Source: Cytophagales bacterium CG12_big_fil_rev_8_21_14_0_65_40_12 (GTDB lineage Bacteria > Bacteroidota > Bacteroidia > Cytophagales > Cyclobacteriaceae). From it: 46,268 bases of DNA. A program made the position numbers and the translations under genes. Position 1 is the first letter of the stretch, and each line of letters opens with the position of its first letter. This document shows, one piece after another, positions 1 through 8,715 of the stretch. Location: contig PCUU01000012.1 in the NCBI GenBank assembly GCA_002786855.1, positions 1,821 to 48,088 of the forward strand, read 5' to 3'. The notes below the pieces were generated by a model. That model was not told where the DNA came from. It worked only from the letters and a program-made list of their open reading frames with translations, and made no database searches.

Positions 1-1
1 C

Positions 2-49
2 AGCCCTGAAGGTCAAGGCGAATTGCTGACCAAGCAAAAACACTTTTAA
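2..49 (+). CDS. 3' end of an unidentified gene (partial)
   Basis: An open frame enters from the left edge and reads SPEGQGELLTKQKHF followed by TAA at 47-49. It stops one base before the ATG of the cytochrome c peroxidase gene, the spacing expected of an upstream operon partner. Fifteen codons are too few to identify a family, and an open frame of this length can occur by chance, so this is a tentative call resting mainly on the tight junction. Confidence 0.4.
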   Translation, partial: SPEGQGELLTKQKHF

Positions 50-50
50 A

Positions 51-1208
51 ATGAAAAATGCCTTGTTCATTAGTGGCCTAATGATTACGCTGCTATTCTC
101 CTGCTCTAATACAGCAACAGAAATTGATGAGTTAGACACCGCGTTAAATGAAGATTTTTCGGATGTCCTATCATTGCCAACCGTGCGCTACAACTATGCA
201 GCGCCCGATTTACCCGCTCATTTTAGGGTCAACAACGTTCAGAACATCGATAACACGCCTAATAACAATCCTGTATCGGATGCAGGAGCAACATTAGGTA
301 GGGTGTTGTTTTACGATAAGCAGTTGAGCGCAAACAATACTACAGCTTGTGCTTCTTGTCATTTACAAGAAGATGGCTTTGCTGACACAAGGAGATTAAG
401 CATAGGATTTTTAGGCGGTACCACAGGCAGAAATTCCATGGGCCTGGCCAATGCTCGCTACTATAACAATGGACGCTTCTTTTGGGACGAGCGGGCGGCC
501 AATTTAGAGGCTCAAGTATTATTGCCCATCCAGGATGAGGTAGAAATGGGGCTTACCTTATCGGAATTAGTGGCCAAAATTCAATCAACTGATTATTATC
601 AGCCGCTATTTCAAGATGCCTTTGGAACGACAGAGGTAACCGAAAATCGAATTTCCAGAGCTTTGAGCCAATTCGTGCGCTCTATGGTTTCTTACCAAGC
701 CAAATACGATGTTGGCGCTGCACAAGTCAACGACATTGAGAACAATGACTTTCCAAACTTTAGTCAATTGGAAAACTTGGGGAAGGACCTATTTTTTAGT
801 GGAAGAACACAGTGCAGCAATTGTCATGAAACCGTCACCTTTTCAGGAGATCAAGCTCGAAATAACGGATTGGATGCAGTAATTACCGATGAAGGTGTTG
901 GAGGAGTGAATGGCAACAACCAAGATAGGGGTAAGTTCAAAGTGAATTCTTTAAGAAACATTGCGCTTACGGCTCCTTACATGCACGATGGAAGATTTGC
1001 TACGCTGCGCGATGTGATTCAATTCTATAACAATGGCATTCAAAATAGCCCTACACTGGACAATAGATTGCGCGTTCAAAATGGTCAAGTGAGAAGAATG
1101 AACCTCAATGGTCAGGAAATTGACGCATTAGTTGCCTTTTTAAATACACTAACAGACGAAAACTTCGTTACAAATGAGAAGTTCTCGAACCCATTCGTGG
1201 TCCGATAA
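51..1208 (+). CDS. Di-heme cytochrome c peroxidase, lipoprotein
   Basis: Probable periplasmic or membrane-anchored di-heme peroxidase of the CcpA/MauG superfamily, reducing hydrogen peroxide (or oxidising a partner) with c-type hemes. Two heme-attachment motifs are visible: CASCH at residues 100-104 and CSNCH at 255-259, the spacing of the two-domain family, with MHDGR downstream as a likely axial-ligand segment. The N terminus is a lipoprotein signal, with a hydrophobic stretch ending in the lipobox LLFSC and Cys18 as the lipidated residue. The length (385 residues) is normal. The gene begins one base after a preceding stop codon, so it is probably the last gene of an operon whose start lies outside the window. 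A hairpin with a T-rich tail follows. The physiological substrate cannot be told from sequence; MauG-like activities on proteins remain possible. Confidence 0.88.
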   Translation: MKNALFISGLMITLLFSCSNTATEIDELDTALNEDFSDVLSLPTVRYNYAAPDLPAHFRVNNVQNIDNTPNNNPVSDAGATLGRVLFYDKQLSANNTTACASCHLQEDGFADTRRLSIGFLGGTTGRNSMGLANARYYNNGRFFWDERAANLEAQVLLPIQDEVEMGLTLSELVAKIQSTDYYQPLFQDAFGTTEVTENRISRALSQFVRSMVSYQAKYDVGAAQVNDIENNDFPNFSQLENLGKDLFFSGRTQCSNCHETVTFSGDQARNNGLDAVITDEGVGGVNGNNQDRGKFKVNSLRNIALTAPYMHDGRFATLRDVIQFYNNGIQNSPTLDNRLRVQNGQVRRMNLNGQEIDALVAFLNTLTDENFVTNEKFSNPFVVR

Positions 1209-1235
1209 TTTATACAATTTATGTTTTGGTTGATT

Positions 1236-1266
1236 AGGAGTTCATACGGGACTCCTTTTCTTTTTT
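1236..1266 (+). terminator. Rho-independent terminator after the peroxidase gene
   Basis: AGGAGT (1236-1241) pairs with ACTCCT (1251-1256) across a nine-base loop, followed by TTTTCTTTTTT. It lies 28 bases after the peroxidase stop codon. The six-pair stem is modest. Confidence 0.6.
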
Positions 1267-1359
1267 GATTTAAATATTCTTCACAAGGCAATTTTACGCA
1301 CTAAAACAACTCAATAAATTAGTTCGATTAACATTATCGAAGTCTTAATCAAGTCACTA

Positions 1360-2433
1360 TTAAGCGTGAATCGTGCTGCTTATCTTTGTGTTTATATATT
1401 CATTCAGTTTTTTAAATTCCATCTGCTTCATATAGTTTGCCATATAGTCGTAGTCGGGTTTCTTGTTCTCGTTAACGGGAAGCATTATTTTTTGTCTGTT
1501 CATTCTAGTACCATTAAACTTATATCCATACTGATATTTATTTTTTTGTTTGAGGATTTGGGTTTTCACGAATAAAAATAAATGCCGATTACCTTCAATT
1601 TCCTTAAAACTTAACCGCTTGACATCGTCTGAAAAAATTGCTTTGTATGGGTGATAAAAATTCTCAACTACGCTACCATTATAATTTACTCCCAAGACAT
1701 TTGAGTCTTCAGAACCATTAGAGTTAGAGACAAATTCTGTTATGCCGTTGTTTGAGTCTGTTGCACCCACAAAAGGTTTAGTACCTTTTTTCATTTCTGC
1801 CTTTGTCAAACGCCTTCCTGAGCGAATGTTAAATATAGTTTCGATTTCGAACTCTAACCACTCAACTTCACTTAAGGGGATTACCCCCCCATGATTTAAG
1901 TCATTGATATTCAATGATATATAATTTTTGTACTTTGCTACTAATTTTGATTCCTTGTCACGCATGAACTTTTCCATGAAGTCAAAATCAGGATTGTCGT
2001 CTTTGTTTACTGGAAGAAGTATTTTTTCTTTCTTAATGCGAGTATCATTTATTTCACGATTGAAACTGTACTTTTCTGAAATTCTGCTTACCACGCTTGA
2101 GAGGAATAGGTAAACATATTTATTGAACTTGGGATTTTCTAATTTGGTCACGTGGTCACTTGCAACAAATTTATAAGGTTGATAAAAGCAAGACCCAACA
2201 CTACCACTATTAGCGAGCGAAAGACAATCAGAAAATGTACGAACCCCTTCGCTATTGCCAATAAATCCATCAACTCCGTTATTTGAAGCTGTTGAAGAGA
2301 CATAAGGAACTTTACCTTTTTGGTGGTCTGCTTTTTTAAGCCTTTTCCCACGTTGGATTTTTGGGAAAATCTCTTTTAAGTCAAACTCTTTCCAATCTTT
2401 ACTTTTAAGTTCTAAATCCATTTTATCTAGCAT
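1360..2433 (-). CDS. BcgI-like restriction system specificity (B/S) subunit
   Basis: DNA-recognition subunit of a type IIB/IIG restriction-modification enzyme. The protein is two diverged copies of one module: residues about 15-170 and 195-345 each start with a W-x-EF/LEFEI...IF segment, then GKRL/GRRL, a SNNG motif, a YQPYK/YHPYK motif, and close with ILLPVN/IMLPVN...PD-x-D. This is the layout of two target-recognition domains joined by helices, and the length (about 357) is close to that of BcgI B. The longest frame begins with a TTG at 2439; I chose the ATG at 2433 (11-base overlap with the methylase). The ATG at 2421, just after the methylase stop, is equally possible. It is the last gene of the three-gene operon. 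The base composition is visibly AT-richer than in clpC next door, as expected of transferred restriction genes. Confidence 0.85.
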   Translation of the reverse strand: MLDKMDLELKSKDWKEFDLKEIFPKIQRGKRLKKADHQKGKVPYVSSTASNNGVDGFIGNSEGVRTFSDCLSLANSGSVGSCFYQPYKFVASDHVTKLENPKFNKYVYLFLSSVVSRISEKYSFNREINDTRIKKEKILLPVNKDDNPDFDFMEKFMRDKESKLVAKYKNYISLNINDLNHGGVIPLSEVEWLEFEIETIFNIRSGRRLTKAEMKKGTKPFVGATDSNNGITEFVSNSNGSEDSNVLGVNYNGSVVENFYHPYKAIFSDDVKRLSFKEIEGNRHLFLFVKTQILKQKNKYQYGYKFNGTRMNRQKIMLPVNENKKPDYDYMANYMKQMEFKKLNEYINTKISSTIHA

Positions 2434-4318
2434 TTTCAAATAAAAATTCCTTTCCCTGCATAACCATATTAAACTCGAATGTCAGATAGTCTGATATAGT
2501 TTGCTCAAAATCTTCTGCTTTAGGTATTTCATCATTGAAATAGTAGAATGAGTGTAACCATTCGTCATCGGGTTCTATGGTAGTTTTAACCATAAATTTC
2601 GTTTCTGCTGGTGAATCGTGTAGCCAACAGTTGAGAAGGTGTGCTTTCCTTTCTTTTGCTCTTTCTGTTTCAACTAAACCAACATGTTTACGAACTGCAA
2701 AACCATCATCTTCATAGTTAATAAATTTGCAAAACTTCTTGCCTGAATGCGGTTTATGAGCCGTAAAAATGGCAATACAAGGATTTGTCCCCACACCATA
2801 AAAAGTTTCCTTGTTAAGTGTAATTACACCTTCTAAAGTGTGTTTGGTTAGAATGCGCTTTTTGACTTTCTTATCATCAGACGTTTTTCCAACCATTGTA
2901 GATTGAGGGACTATAACTACACAACGACCATTGTCTGTTAAACCGTCTAATAAATGCTCAATGAAGTGAATTTCTGATAAATGAGCGGTGTCTTTTCCTT
3001 TAGCCTGTGAATACGGTGGATTTATAAAGCCAACAGAGTAATTATTTGCTCGCATTGATTTTACATCCCGCTTTAGGAAGTCGTTTTTTATCAAGTTGCT
3101 TTTTCCATCTCCTCGCAGAATCATATTGGTAGTAGCAATCGAAAACATATCTTCCCGAATTTCTATTCCGTGAATACGTTCCTTTTTAATTATTTCGATT
3201 TCCTCGGGTTTTGCTTGCTCCAACATTTTGTGCATTGCTGAAATTAAAAATCCACCCGTTCCACAACAAGGGTCAAAGACTATGTCTGCTGGTTTTAAGT
3301 CTACTAAGTCACAAAAAATATCCGTAATATGACTTGGAGTAAGTACAACGCCTAAAGTTTGTCCATCTCCACCGCTATAACGTATAAACTCACCATAGAA
3401 ACGACCCAAAACATCTTCTGTTGAATTAGCGACAACGCTTGCATAAACATTCTTTTGCAAGAATTCAGTAAAATACTTCAAAGGTGTTTTCTCTAGACGC
3501 TCATCAATTTGGTTCAGTAAGGTTCTATTTTTTATTATATCGAATTGAGCCAGAACCTGCTCCTTCTTAGTTTCTGGCTTTACTTCTACACGTGTCATAT
3601 GCGTAGAAAGGGCATCATAAATAATCTTCCCATCTGTTTTTAAGTTGTCGCCTTTCAGTTGGTCAGCAATATTGGCATCTTCTCTAAGAGCCAAGAGAAT
3701 AGCCGAAACTACCAGCGGCTTTTCTGAGTCCCCTAATTGCCCATAATTTCGCAACGCTTCGTGAAGTTCAGCCGATTTTTTTAGAACCTCTTCAAGTTCC
3801 AAAGTCTCAACTGGCGTTTCTTCAAGAACTTGTTCTCGATAATATCTTTCGATATTTTCATTAGAGAAATTTTCAAAATTTTCAACTGGTTTTAAAAGCT
3901 TGTAGCCACTTTGGTCGATAAAGATAGGTCGGATTATATGGTGTTTTTCATCACCAGAACAACCGAAGGCAAATACTTTCTTGAAGTTAGTATTTTCAAT
4001 AATATGCTTACCGTAATGTAAAGCACCATTTTCAGCAAAGTCTTTCAGTGATTTAATATCTGTTGACAATTTGGTCTCTGCTTCGTCCGAATAGTTGGCT
4101 TGTTTTTCAAGTTCCGCTTTGTCTTCAACTACAATTATGAAATCTTTTGAAATTCCCACAAATTCAGGAAATCCAACCCTTCCTGTTCCTTTTTTAGAAG
4201 CAGTTTTTAACGCATCGTTAATTTCTTTGATGTTACTTCCATCAGCACTATATCTAATTTTAGCGCTATCTAACAGTTTACTGATAAAAATATCTAGGTT
4301 TTTCTCTTTCTTACTCAC
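2423..4318 (-). CDS. BcgI-like fused nuclease/N6-adenine methyltransferase (A subunit)
   Basis: Bifunctional restriction-modification subunit. Near the N terminus P51-E52, twelve residues, then E65-D66-K67 forms a PE-x12-EDK nuclease motif (PD-(D/E)xK type), in the position known for BcgI. A helical linker follows, then an N6-adenine methylase domain with motif I DPCCGTGGF (349-357) and the catalytic NPPY (433-436). At 631 residues it matches the size of BcgI A (about 640) and is longer than ordinary type I HsdM. The start is GTG at 4316-4318, overlapping the TGA of the upstream HTH gene (GTGA), which implies translational coupling; no nearby ATG exists. Together with the downstream specificity subunit it should methylate a bipartite site and cut on both sides of it. 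A pure type I methylase is less likely because no hsdR is present and the nuclease motif is intact. Confidence 0.88.
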   Translation of the reverse strand: MSKKEKNLDIFISKLLDSAKIRYSADGSNIKEINDALKTASKKGTGRVGFPEFVGISKDFIIVVEDKAELEKQANYSDEAETKLSTDIKSLKDFAENGALHYGKHIIENTNFKKVFAFGCSGDEKHHIIRPIFIDQSGYKLLKPVENFENFSNENIERYYREQVLEETPVETLELEEVLKKSAELHEALRNYGQLGDSEKPLVVSAILLALREDANIADQLKGDNLKTDGKIIYDALSTHMTRVEVKPETKKEQVLAQFDIIKNRTLLNQIDERLEKTPLKYFTEFLQKNVYASVVANSTEDVLGRFYGEFIRYSGGDGQTLGVVLTPSHITDIFCDLVDLKPADIVFDPCCGTGGFLISAMHKMLEQAKPEEIEIIKKERIHGIEIREDMFSIATTNMILRGDGKSNLIKNDFLKRDVKSMRANNYSVGFINPPYSQAKGKDTAHLSEIHFIEHLLDGLTDNGRCVVIVPQSTMVGKTSDDKKVKKRILTKHTLEGVITLNKETFYGVGTNPCIAIFTAHKPHSGKKFCKFINYEDDGFAVRKHVGLVETERAKERKAHLLNCWLHDSPAETKFMVKTTIEPDDEWLHSFYYFNDEIPKAEDFEQTISDYLTFEFNMVMQGKEFLFENAR

Positions 4319-4515
4319 CTTAGTTCCGTTTTGTCAATTAGTAAGTCCTTAGCAGAAATATTCAGTATTTCCGCAATTTCATATAAGTCTTCCAATCTCG
4401 GTTGTCTTTTATTTCGAGCGTACTCATTAATCGTATTGTAACTCTTGCCCATTTGTTTGGAAAGCCAAGTTTGGGTTATCCCCTTGTCCTTTAGAGCTTC
4501 TTTGATTCGGTTCAT
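4315..4515 (-). CDS. XRE-family HTH regulator, putative restriction controller protein
   Basis: A 66-residue single-domain lambda-repressor-like protein. The helix-turn-helix covers about residues 10-50 (ITQTWLSKQMGKSYNTINEY is the recognition region), followed by LEDLYEIAEILNISAKDLL, typical of XRE/Cro proteins. It is the first gene of the restriction operon and overlaps the methylase-nuclease start by four bases. Small HTH proteins in this position commonly act as controller (C) proteins that delay nuclease expression when the system enters a new host. That role is an inference from position and size. A candidate operator, an inverted repeat, lies 57-75 bases upstream. Confidence 0.85.
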   Translation of the reverse strand: MNRIKEALKDKGITQTWLSKQMGKSYNTINEYARNKRQPRLEDLYEIAEILNISAKDLLIDKTELR

Positions 4516-4571
4516 CTTAAACCCAATTTTATAAATCAGGGTAAAAGGTAACGAATACTCACTGAATTATA

Positions 4572-4590
4572 ATGCAAATATTCATTGCAT
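4572..4590. promoter_or_regulatory. Inverted repeat upstream of restriction operon, candidate C-protein operator
   Basis: ATGCAA (4572-4577) and TTGCAT (4585-4590) form a perfect six-base dyad with a seven-base spacer. On the minus strand the right arm overlaps AATATTTG, one mismatch from the Bacteroidota -7 element TAnnTTTG, so a bound regulator would sit on the promoter. No good -33 element is seen at the usual distance. Binding is inferred only. Confidence 0.4.
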
Positions 4591-4698
4591 CCTTGTGGAT
4601 TGAGTTTAATCAATTTTATTTAACCTTTATAGTTTCAATCATCTAATTGGAAAGGACCACATTCAATTGATAGAACACTGAAATTACGTTGTTCACAT

Positions 4699-4721
4699 AA
4701 AAAAACCCCGACAAGTCGGGG
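4699..4721 (-). terminator. Rho-independent terminator of clpC
   Basis: CCCCGAC (4706-4712) and GTCGGGG (4715-4721) form a GC-rich hairpin; on the minus strand it is followed by seven T residues. It lies 26 bases beyond the clpC stop codon. Confidence 0.88.
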
Positions 4722-4746
4722 CTTTGTTCGATTTATGGGTTAAAGA

Positions 4747-7302
4747 CTATTTCGGGTCTTCTTCTTCTTTTTTGCGGCCTCTTTTTTTCTTCACTTTGAG
4801 GGTCAACTGCTCTGCACCTGCCTCATAGTCTGCCAAAAGTGTATCACCTTCATTGATCTCGCCTTTCAAAAGCTCTTCAGCAATTTGGTCTTCCAGGTAC
4901 TTCTGAATCGCCCGGTTGAGCGGACGTGCACCGTACTGCGGATCGAAGCCTTTGTCAGCCAAAAAGTCTTTGGCCGTTTCGGTGAGCTCCACCTTGTATC
5001 CCATTTCATCAATGCGATTCAAGAGCTTTTTAAGCGTGATATCAATGATTTTGTGAATATCCTCTCTTCCTAATGAATTGAAAATGATCACATCATCCAA
5101 ACGGTTTAAAAACTCTGGGCTAAAGGTCTTCTTCAAAGCTCTTTGAATAGTATCTTTAATCACATTGTCTTCATTTTCCTTTCTGGTTTGTGTATTGAAG
5201 CCAATTCCGGCACCAAAATCCTTAAGATCTCTAACACCAATGTTGGAGGTCATAATGATAATTGTATTCCTGAAATCAACTCTTCTACCCAATCCATCGG
5301 TTAAAATACCATCATCCAAAACTTGAAGTAAGATATTGAAAACATCTGGATGTGCTTTTTCAATCTCATCTAGTAAAACCACTGAATAGGGCTTTCTTCT
5401 TACCTTCTCAGTAAGCTGGCCGCCCTCTTCGTAACCTACATAACCAGGAGGCGCTCCCACCAAGCGAGATACCGAGAATTTCTCCATGTACTCACTCATA
5501 TCAATTCGTACTAAAGAATCCTCTTTGTCGAATAAATAGGTAGAAAGCTCTTTGGCCAATTCCGTTTTACCTACCCCTGTCGGGCCTAAGAAAACGAAAG
5601 AGCCGATCGGTTTTGTAGGATCTTTTAGGCCTACTCTAGTCCTTTGAATGGCTTTGGTCAATTTGGCTATGGCCTCATCTTGGCCCACCACTCTCTTTCT
5701 CAGCTCATCGCCCATTCCCACCAATTTCGATTGCTCCTTTTGAGCAATTCGTTTTGTAGGTATACCGGTCATCATGGCAATCACCTCGGCTACATTCTCT
5801 TCGTCCACAGTATAGCGTTTTGCTTTACTATCTTCTTCCCATTTCGCCTTGGCCCTATCTAACTGATCGATAAGCTTCTTTTCCTTATCTCTCAATTGGG
5901 CAGCCTCTTCATATTTTTGGCTTTTCACCACCCTATTTTTTTCCTTTTTGATATCCTCGATGGCTTCTTCAAGCTTTACGATATCCTCAGGAACGTGAAT
6001 ATTATTGATGTGTACTCTAGCGCCAGATTCATCCAAAACATCTATGGCTTTATCCGGTAAAAAGCGGTCAGAAATGTATCGATCTGACAGTTTTACGCAA
6101 GCATTAATCGCTTCAGGAGTGTAATTCACATGATGGTGATCTTCATATTTATCCTTGATATTGGCTAGGATTTGAACGGTTTCCTCCACGGTTGTTGGGT
6201 CTACCATTACTTGCTGAAAACGCCTTGCCAATGCACCATCCTTCTCAATGTATTGTCTGTATTCATCAAGCGTTGTCGCTCCAATGCATTGGATTTCGCC
6301 CCTTGCCAAAGCTGGTTTAAACATGTTGGACGCATCTAAAGAACCTGAAGCTCCACCAGCCCCTACAATGGTATGGAGCTCATCGATGAAGAGTATCACT
6401 TCTGGTGATTTTTCCAGCTCGTTCATCACGGCCTTCATTCTCTCCTCAAACTGACCTCTGTACTTTGTTCCAGCCACAAGCGAGGCCAAATCGAGTGTAA
6501 CTACTCTTTTATTGAAGAGCACCCTTGATACCTTTTTTTGAATAATCCTTAGGGCCAAACCTTCTGCAATGGCAGATTTACCAACACCCGGCTCACCAAT
6601 CAAGATTGGATTGTTCTTCTTTCTTCTGCTCAAGATTTGAGCAACTCTTTCGATTTCCTTCTCCCTGCCGACAATCGGATCTAATTTATCCTCTTCGGCA
6701 TACTTGGTTAGATCTCTTCCAAAGTTGTCTAAAACTGGAGTTCTTGATTTTTCATTGCCTTTGTTTCCTGGCTTATCGCCAGTACTTCCAGAGCCTCCTC
6801 CAAACATTTTTGAAGATTCTTCATCTGAATCGTCAGTGTCCGAAGATGCCATTGGGCCATCGCTGTCAGTTTGATATTCTAGCATTTCTTTTACCACTTC
6901 GTAGTTAACATCGAATTTTTCTAATATTTGAGTTGCGATATTGTCCTCATCCCTTAATATGGAAAGGAGTAAATGCTCCGTTCCAATCAATTGACTCTTG
7001 AATATCTTGGCTTCTAAATAGGTGATTTTCAACACTTTTTCTGACTGCCTAGTTAAAGGAATATTCGCCAGATTTTTGACATTGTGATTGGCGGTGCCTT
7101 TCGTGGCACGTTCAACTGATTCACGCAACTCTTCTAATGAGGTTCCCAATTTTTTTAGGATACTCACGGCTACGCCTTCTCCTTCTCTGATCATTCCGAG
7201 CAAGAGGTGCTCTGTACCGATGTAGTCATGCCCCAATCTTAAGGCCTCTTCACGGCTTAGAGAAATTACCTCTTTGACTCTATTCGAAAATTTAGCTTCC
7301 AT
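4747..7302 (-). CDS. clpC: ATP-dependent Clp protease ATP-binding subunit ClpC
   Basis: Hexameric AAA+ unfoldase that feeds substrates to the ClpP peptidase in the cytoplasm. Domain order is complete: two Clp N-terminal repeats (about residues 5-60 and 80-140), an acidic/Gly-rich linker (145-185), the first AAA+ module with Walker A GEPGVGKS (236-243) and Walker B-type LFIDELH (304-310), the UVR-containing middle domain (KYEEAAQLRD region, about 463-472) that marks ClpC rather than ClpA or ClpB, and the second AAA+ module with GPTGVGKT (573-580). An IGF tripeptide in GAGIGFNTQ fits the ClpP-docking loop. The 851-residue length is normal for Bacteroidota. The C terminus is a basic KKKRGRKKEEE tail. 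It is a single gene with its own terminator; no McsAB or CtsR partner is adjacent. Confidence 0.96.
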   Translation of the reverse strand: MEAKFSNRVKEVISLSREEALRLGHDYIGTEHLLLGMIREGEGVAVSILKKLGTSLEELRESVERATKGTANHNVKNLANIPLTRQSEKVLKITYLEAKIFKSQLIGTEHLLLSILRDEDNIATQILEKFDVNYEVVKEMLEYQTDSDGPMASSDTDDSDEESSKMFGGGSGSTGDKPGNKGNEKSRTPVLDNFGRDLTKYAEEDKLDPIVGREKEIERVAQILSRRKKNNPILIGEPGVGKSAIAEGLALRIIQKKVSRVLFNKRVVTLDLASLVAGTKYRGQFEERMKAVMNELEKSPEVILFIDELHTIVGAGGASGSLDASNMFKPALARGEIQCIGATTLDEYRQYIEKDGALARRFQQVMVDPTTVEETVQILANIKDKYEDHHHVNYTPEAINACVKLSDRYISDRFLPDKAIDVLDESGARVHINNIHVPEDIVKLEEAIEDIKKEKNRVVKSQKYEEAAQLRDKEKKLIDQLDRAKAKWEEDSKAKRYTVDEENVAEVIAMMTGIPTKRIAQKEQSKLVGMGDELRKRVVGQDEAIAKLTKAIQRTRVGLKDPTKPIGSFVFLGPTGVGKTELAKELSTYLFDKEDSLVRIDMSEYMEKFSVSRLVGAPPGYVGYEEGGQLTEKVRRKPYSVVLLDEIEKAHPDVFNILLQVLDDGILTDGLGRRVDFRNTIIIMTSNIGVRDLKDFGAGIGFNTQTRKENEDNVIKDTIQRALKKTFSPEFLNRLDDVIIFNSLGREDIHKIIDITLKKLLNRIDEMGYKVELTETAKDFLADKGFDPQYGARPLNRAIQKYLEDQIAEELLKGEINEGDTLLADYEAGAEQLTLKVKKKRGRKKEEEDPK

Positions 7303-7400
7303 TTATTCCTTTCTGAATGGCTTGTTCTAAAACATATAATAAGGTTAGATCAATATACTAAGAATCTAGTAACGACCTACCACAAAACGTAATCATTAAA

Positions 7401-8039
7401 CTAATTGTTCTCCAACATAACAACTGATTGCTTCAAAACCTTTAGGGCTTCTGGCCCAGTGCAAAACAAAAGGTCTAAGATGCTGAGGTTGGAAACAAAG
7501 TTGCTGCCAAATATTTGTTGATAGGGGTCGGGGTTAAACCACTTTAGGTCAGAAAAGGGGTTTCTAGGGTGCAGCGCGCTTCGAAGGTCTGTAATTTCGG
7601 CTTTTGGTTTTTTTTCGAAAGAAGTAGTGAAAGTCACTTTCGTGTCAATCTGGAGATATTTTAGACAGATTGTCAGTAGCTTTTGGTTTAAGTTAAAAAG
7701 GTTTGTTTCCTGTGATTTGAGAATTGACTCAAATCCATCGGCATAAAAATCAAAAAAAGGAGATTTCCCATAAGCAGATTGAATCGCACGCCAATGATTG
7801 TTCACCCATTTTTCATGATAGTCGATTTCAATTTTAGAGGTCAAAATCTTTTTGTTCGCACCATGCACAGGCACCGTCAAGTCTAATTTGCCATTGGCCG
7901 TTAAAATTGTGCACCGATTCCGATACGATCTTTTCTCGAACCATTCATTGACCTCAATAATTACCTTTTCAGCTTGATAGAGGACAGAAAAATAAGCCAC
8001 CGAAGGAAGGTATTGAGACTCTATTAGGATTGTTTTCAT
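7401..8039 (-). CDS. WbqC family protein
   Basis: About 212 residues matching the WbqC-like family: the opening ILIESQYLPSVAYFSVLYQA, the NRCTI...LTVPVHG segment and the WRAIQSAYGKSPFFDFYAD block are family hallmarks. WbqC proteins were first seen in O-antigen loci and are widespread in Bacteroidota; their biochemical function is not settled. The longest frame starts at a TTG (8042). I place the start at the adjacent ATG (8037-8039), which forms a TGATG overlap with the stop of the upstream threonylcarbamoyl-AMP synthase gene, so the two are translationally coupled. No surface-polysaccharide genes are nearby. Family assignment is firm, function is not. Confidence 0.85.
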   Translation of the reverse strand: MKTILIESQYLPSVAYFSVLYQAEKVIIEVNEWFEKRSYRNRCTILTANGKLDLTVPVHGANKKILTSKIEIDYHEKWVNNHWRAIQSAYGKSPFFDFYADGFESILKSQETNLFNLNQKLLTICLKYLQIDTKVTFTTSFEKKPKAEITDLRSALHPRNPFSDLKWFNPDPYQQIFGSNFVSNLSILDLLFCTGPEALKVLKQSVVMLENN

Positions 8040-8662
8040 CAAATGTATTGCTGAATATCCCCCAGCCCTTCTCTTATAACATCAAATTCATCATTGGAAC
8101 AATCAATAACAGTGGATGGAATATTGCCTCCATATCCACCGTCAATGACCAAATCCACCAAGTTGACATACTTCTCAAATATCAAACTAGGATCGGTAGA
8201 ATACTCAATCAAGTCATCTTCATCATGAATTGAACTCGTGATGATTGGATTTCCTAGTTCCTTGACAATAGAACGAGCAATGTTATTGTTGGGCACCCGA
8301 ATACCAACGGTTTTCTTTTTGGCATTCAAAATTTTAGGCACCGAACTATTAGAATTCAATATAAATGTAAATGGCCCTGGCAACGCCTTTTTCATTACTT
8401 TGAAAATTGGAGTACTTAATTGCTTGACGTAAGATGATATCTCGCTTAAATCATAGCAGATAAAAGATAAATTCTGTGGCTTTACTCCGTTGATCTTGCA
8501 AACTCTTTCAACTGCCTTGGCATTTGTGAAATCGCAGCCAATACCATAAACCGTATCCGTTGGATAAATAATCACTCCTCCCGACCTTAATACGTCCACG
8601 ACAGCATCAATTTTGACCCGTTCTGGATTTTCTTCATAAAGTTTAATCAATTCGGCAGGCAT
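8039..8662 (-). CDS. L-threonylcarbamoyladenylate synthase (Sua5/YciO/YrdC family)
   Basis: YrdC-fold enzyme that makes threonylcarbamoyl-AMP from threonine, bicarbonate and ATP for t6A37 modification of ANN-decoding tRNAs. The core begins with [22 protein letters not shown] (about residues 23-44), then [20 protein letters not shown] and VGIRVPNN, all typical of the fold. It has only the YrdC domain, lacking the C-terminal Sua5 domain, and its 207-residue length matches the short YciO/TsaC-type group common in Bacteroidota. YciO-like paralogues can be weakly active, so the gene symbol is left blank. It heads a two-gene unit with wbqC and is divergent from mltG across 53 bases. Confidence 0.87.
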   Translation of the reverse strand: MPAELIKLYEENPERVKIDAVVDVLRSGGVIIYPTDTVYGIGCDFTNAKAVERVCKINGVKPQNLSFICYDLSEISSYVKQLSTPIFKVMKKALPGPFTFILNSNSSVPKILNAKKKTVGIRVPNNNIARSIVKELGNPIITSSIHDEDDLIEYSTDPSLIFEKYVNLVDLVIDGGYGGNIPSTVIDCSNDEFDVIREGLGDIQQYI

Positions 8663-8700
8663 TCGAGTTATTTTAGCGAATCGAAGTTAGGCAAAAAGCC

Positions 8701-8708
8701 TATTTTTG
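8701..8708 (+). promoter_or_regulatory. Candidate -7 promoter element of mltG
   Basis: TATTTTTG matches the Bacteroidota primary-sigma -7 consensus TAnnTTTG exactly and lies seven bases before the mltG ATG. It would give a nearly leaderless transcript. No strong TTTG -33 element is seen at the expected distance, which lowers confidence. Confidence 0.5.
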
Positions 8709-8715
8709 TGACCAA

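Noticed and set aside
1209-4746. Possible direct repeats flanking the BcgI-like operon as signs of recent insertion
   Set aside because: Only an eight-base match (TTAATCAA) was found between the two flanks, which is expected by chance in AT-rich spacers.
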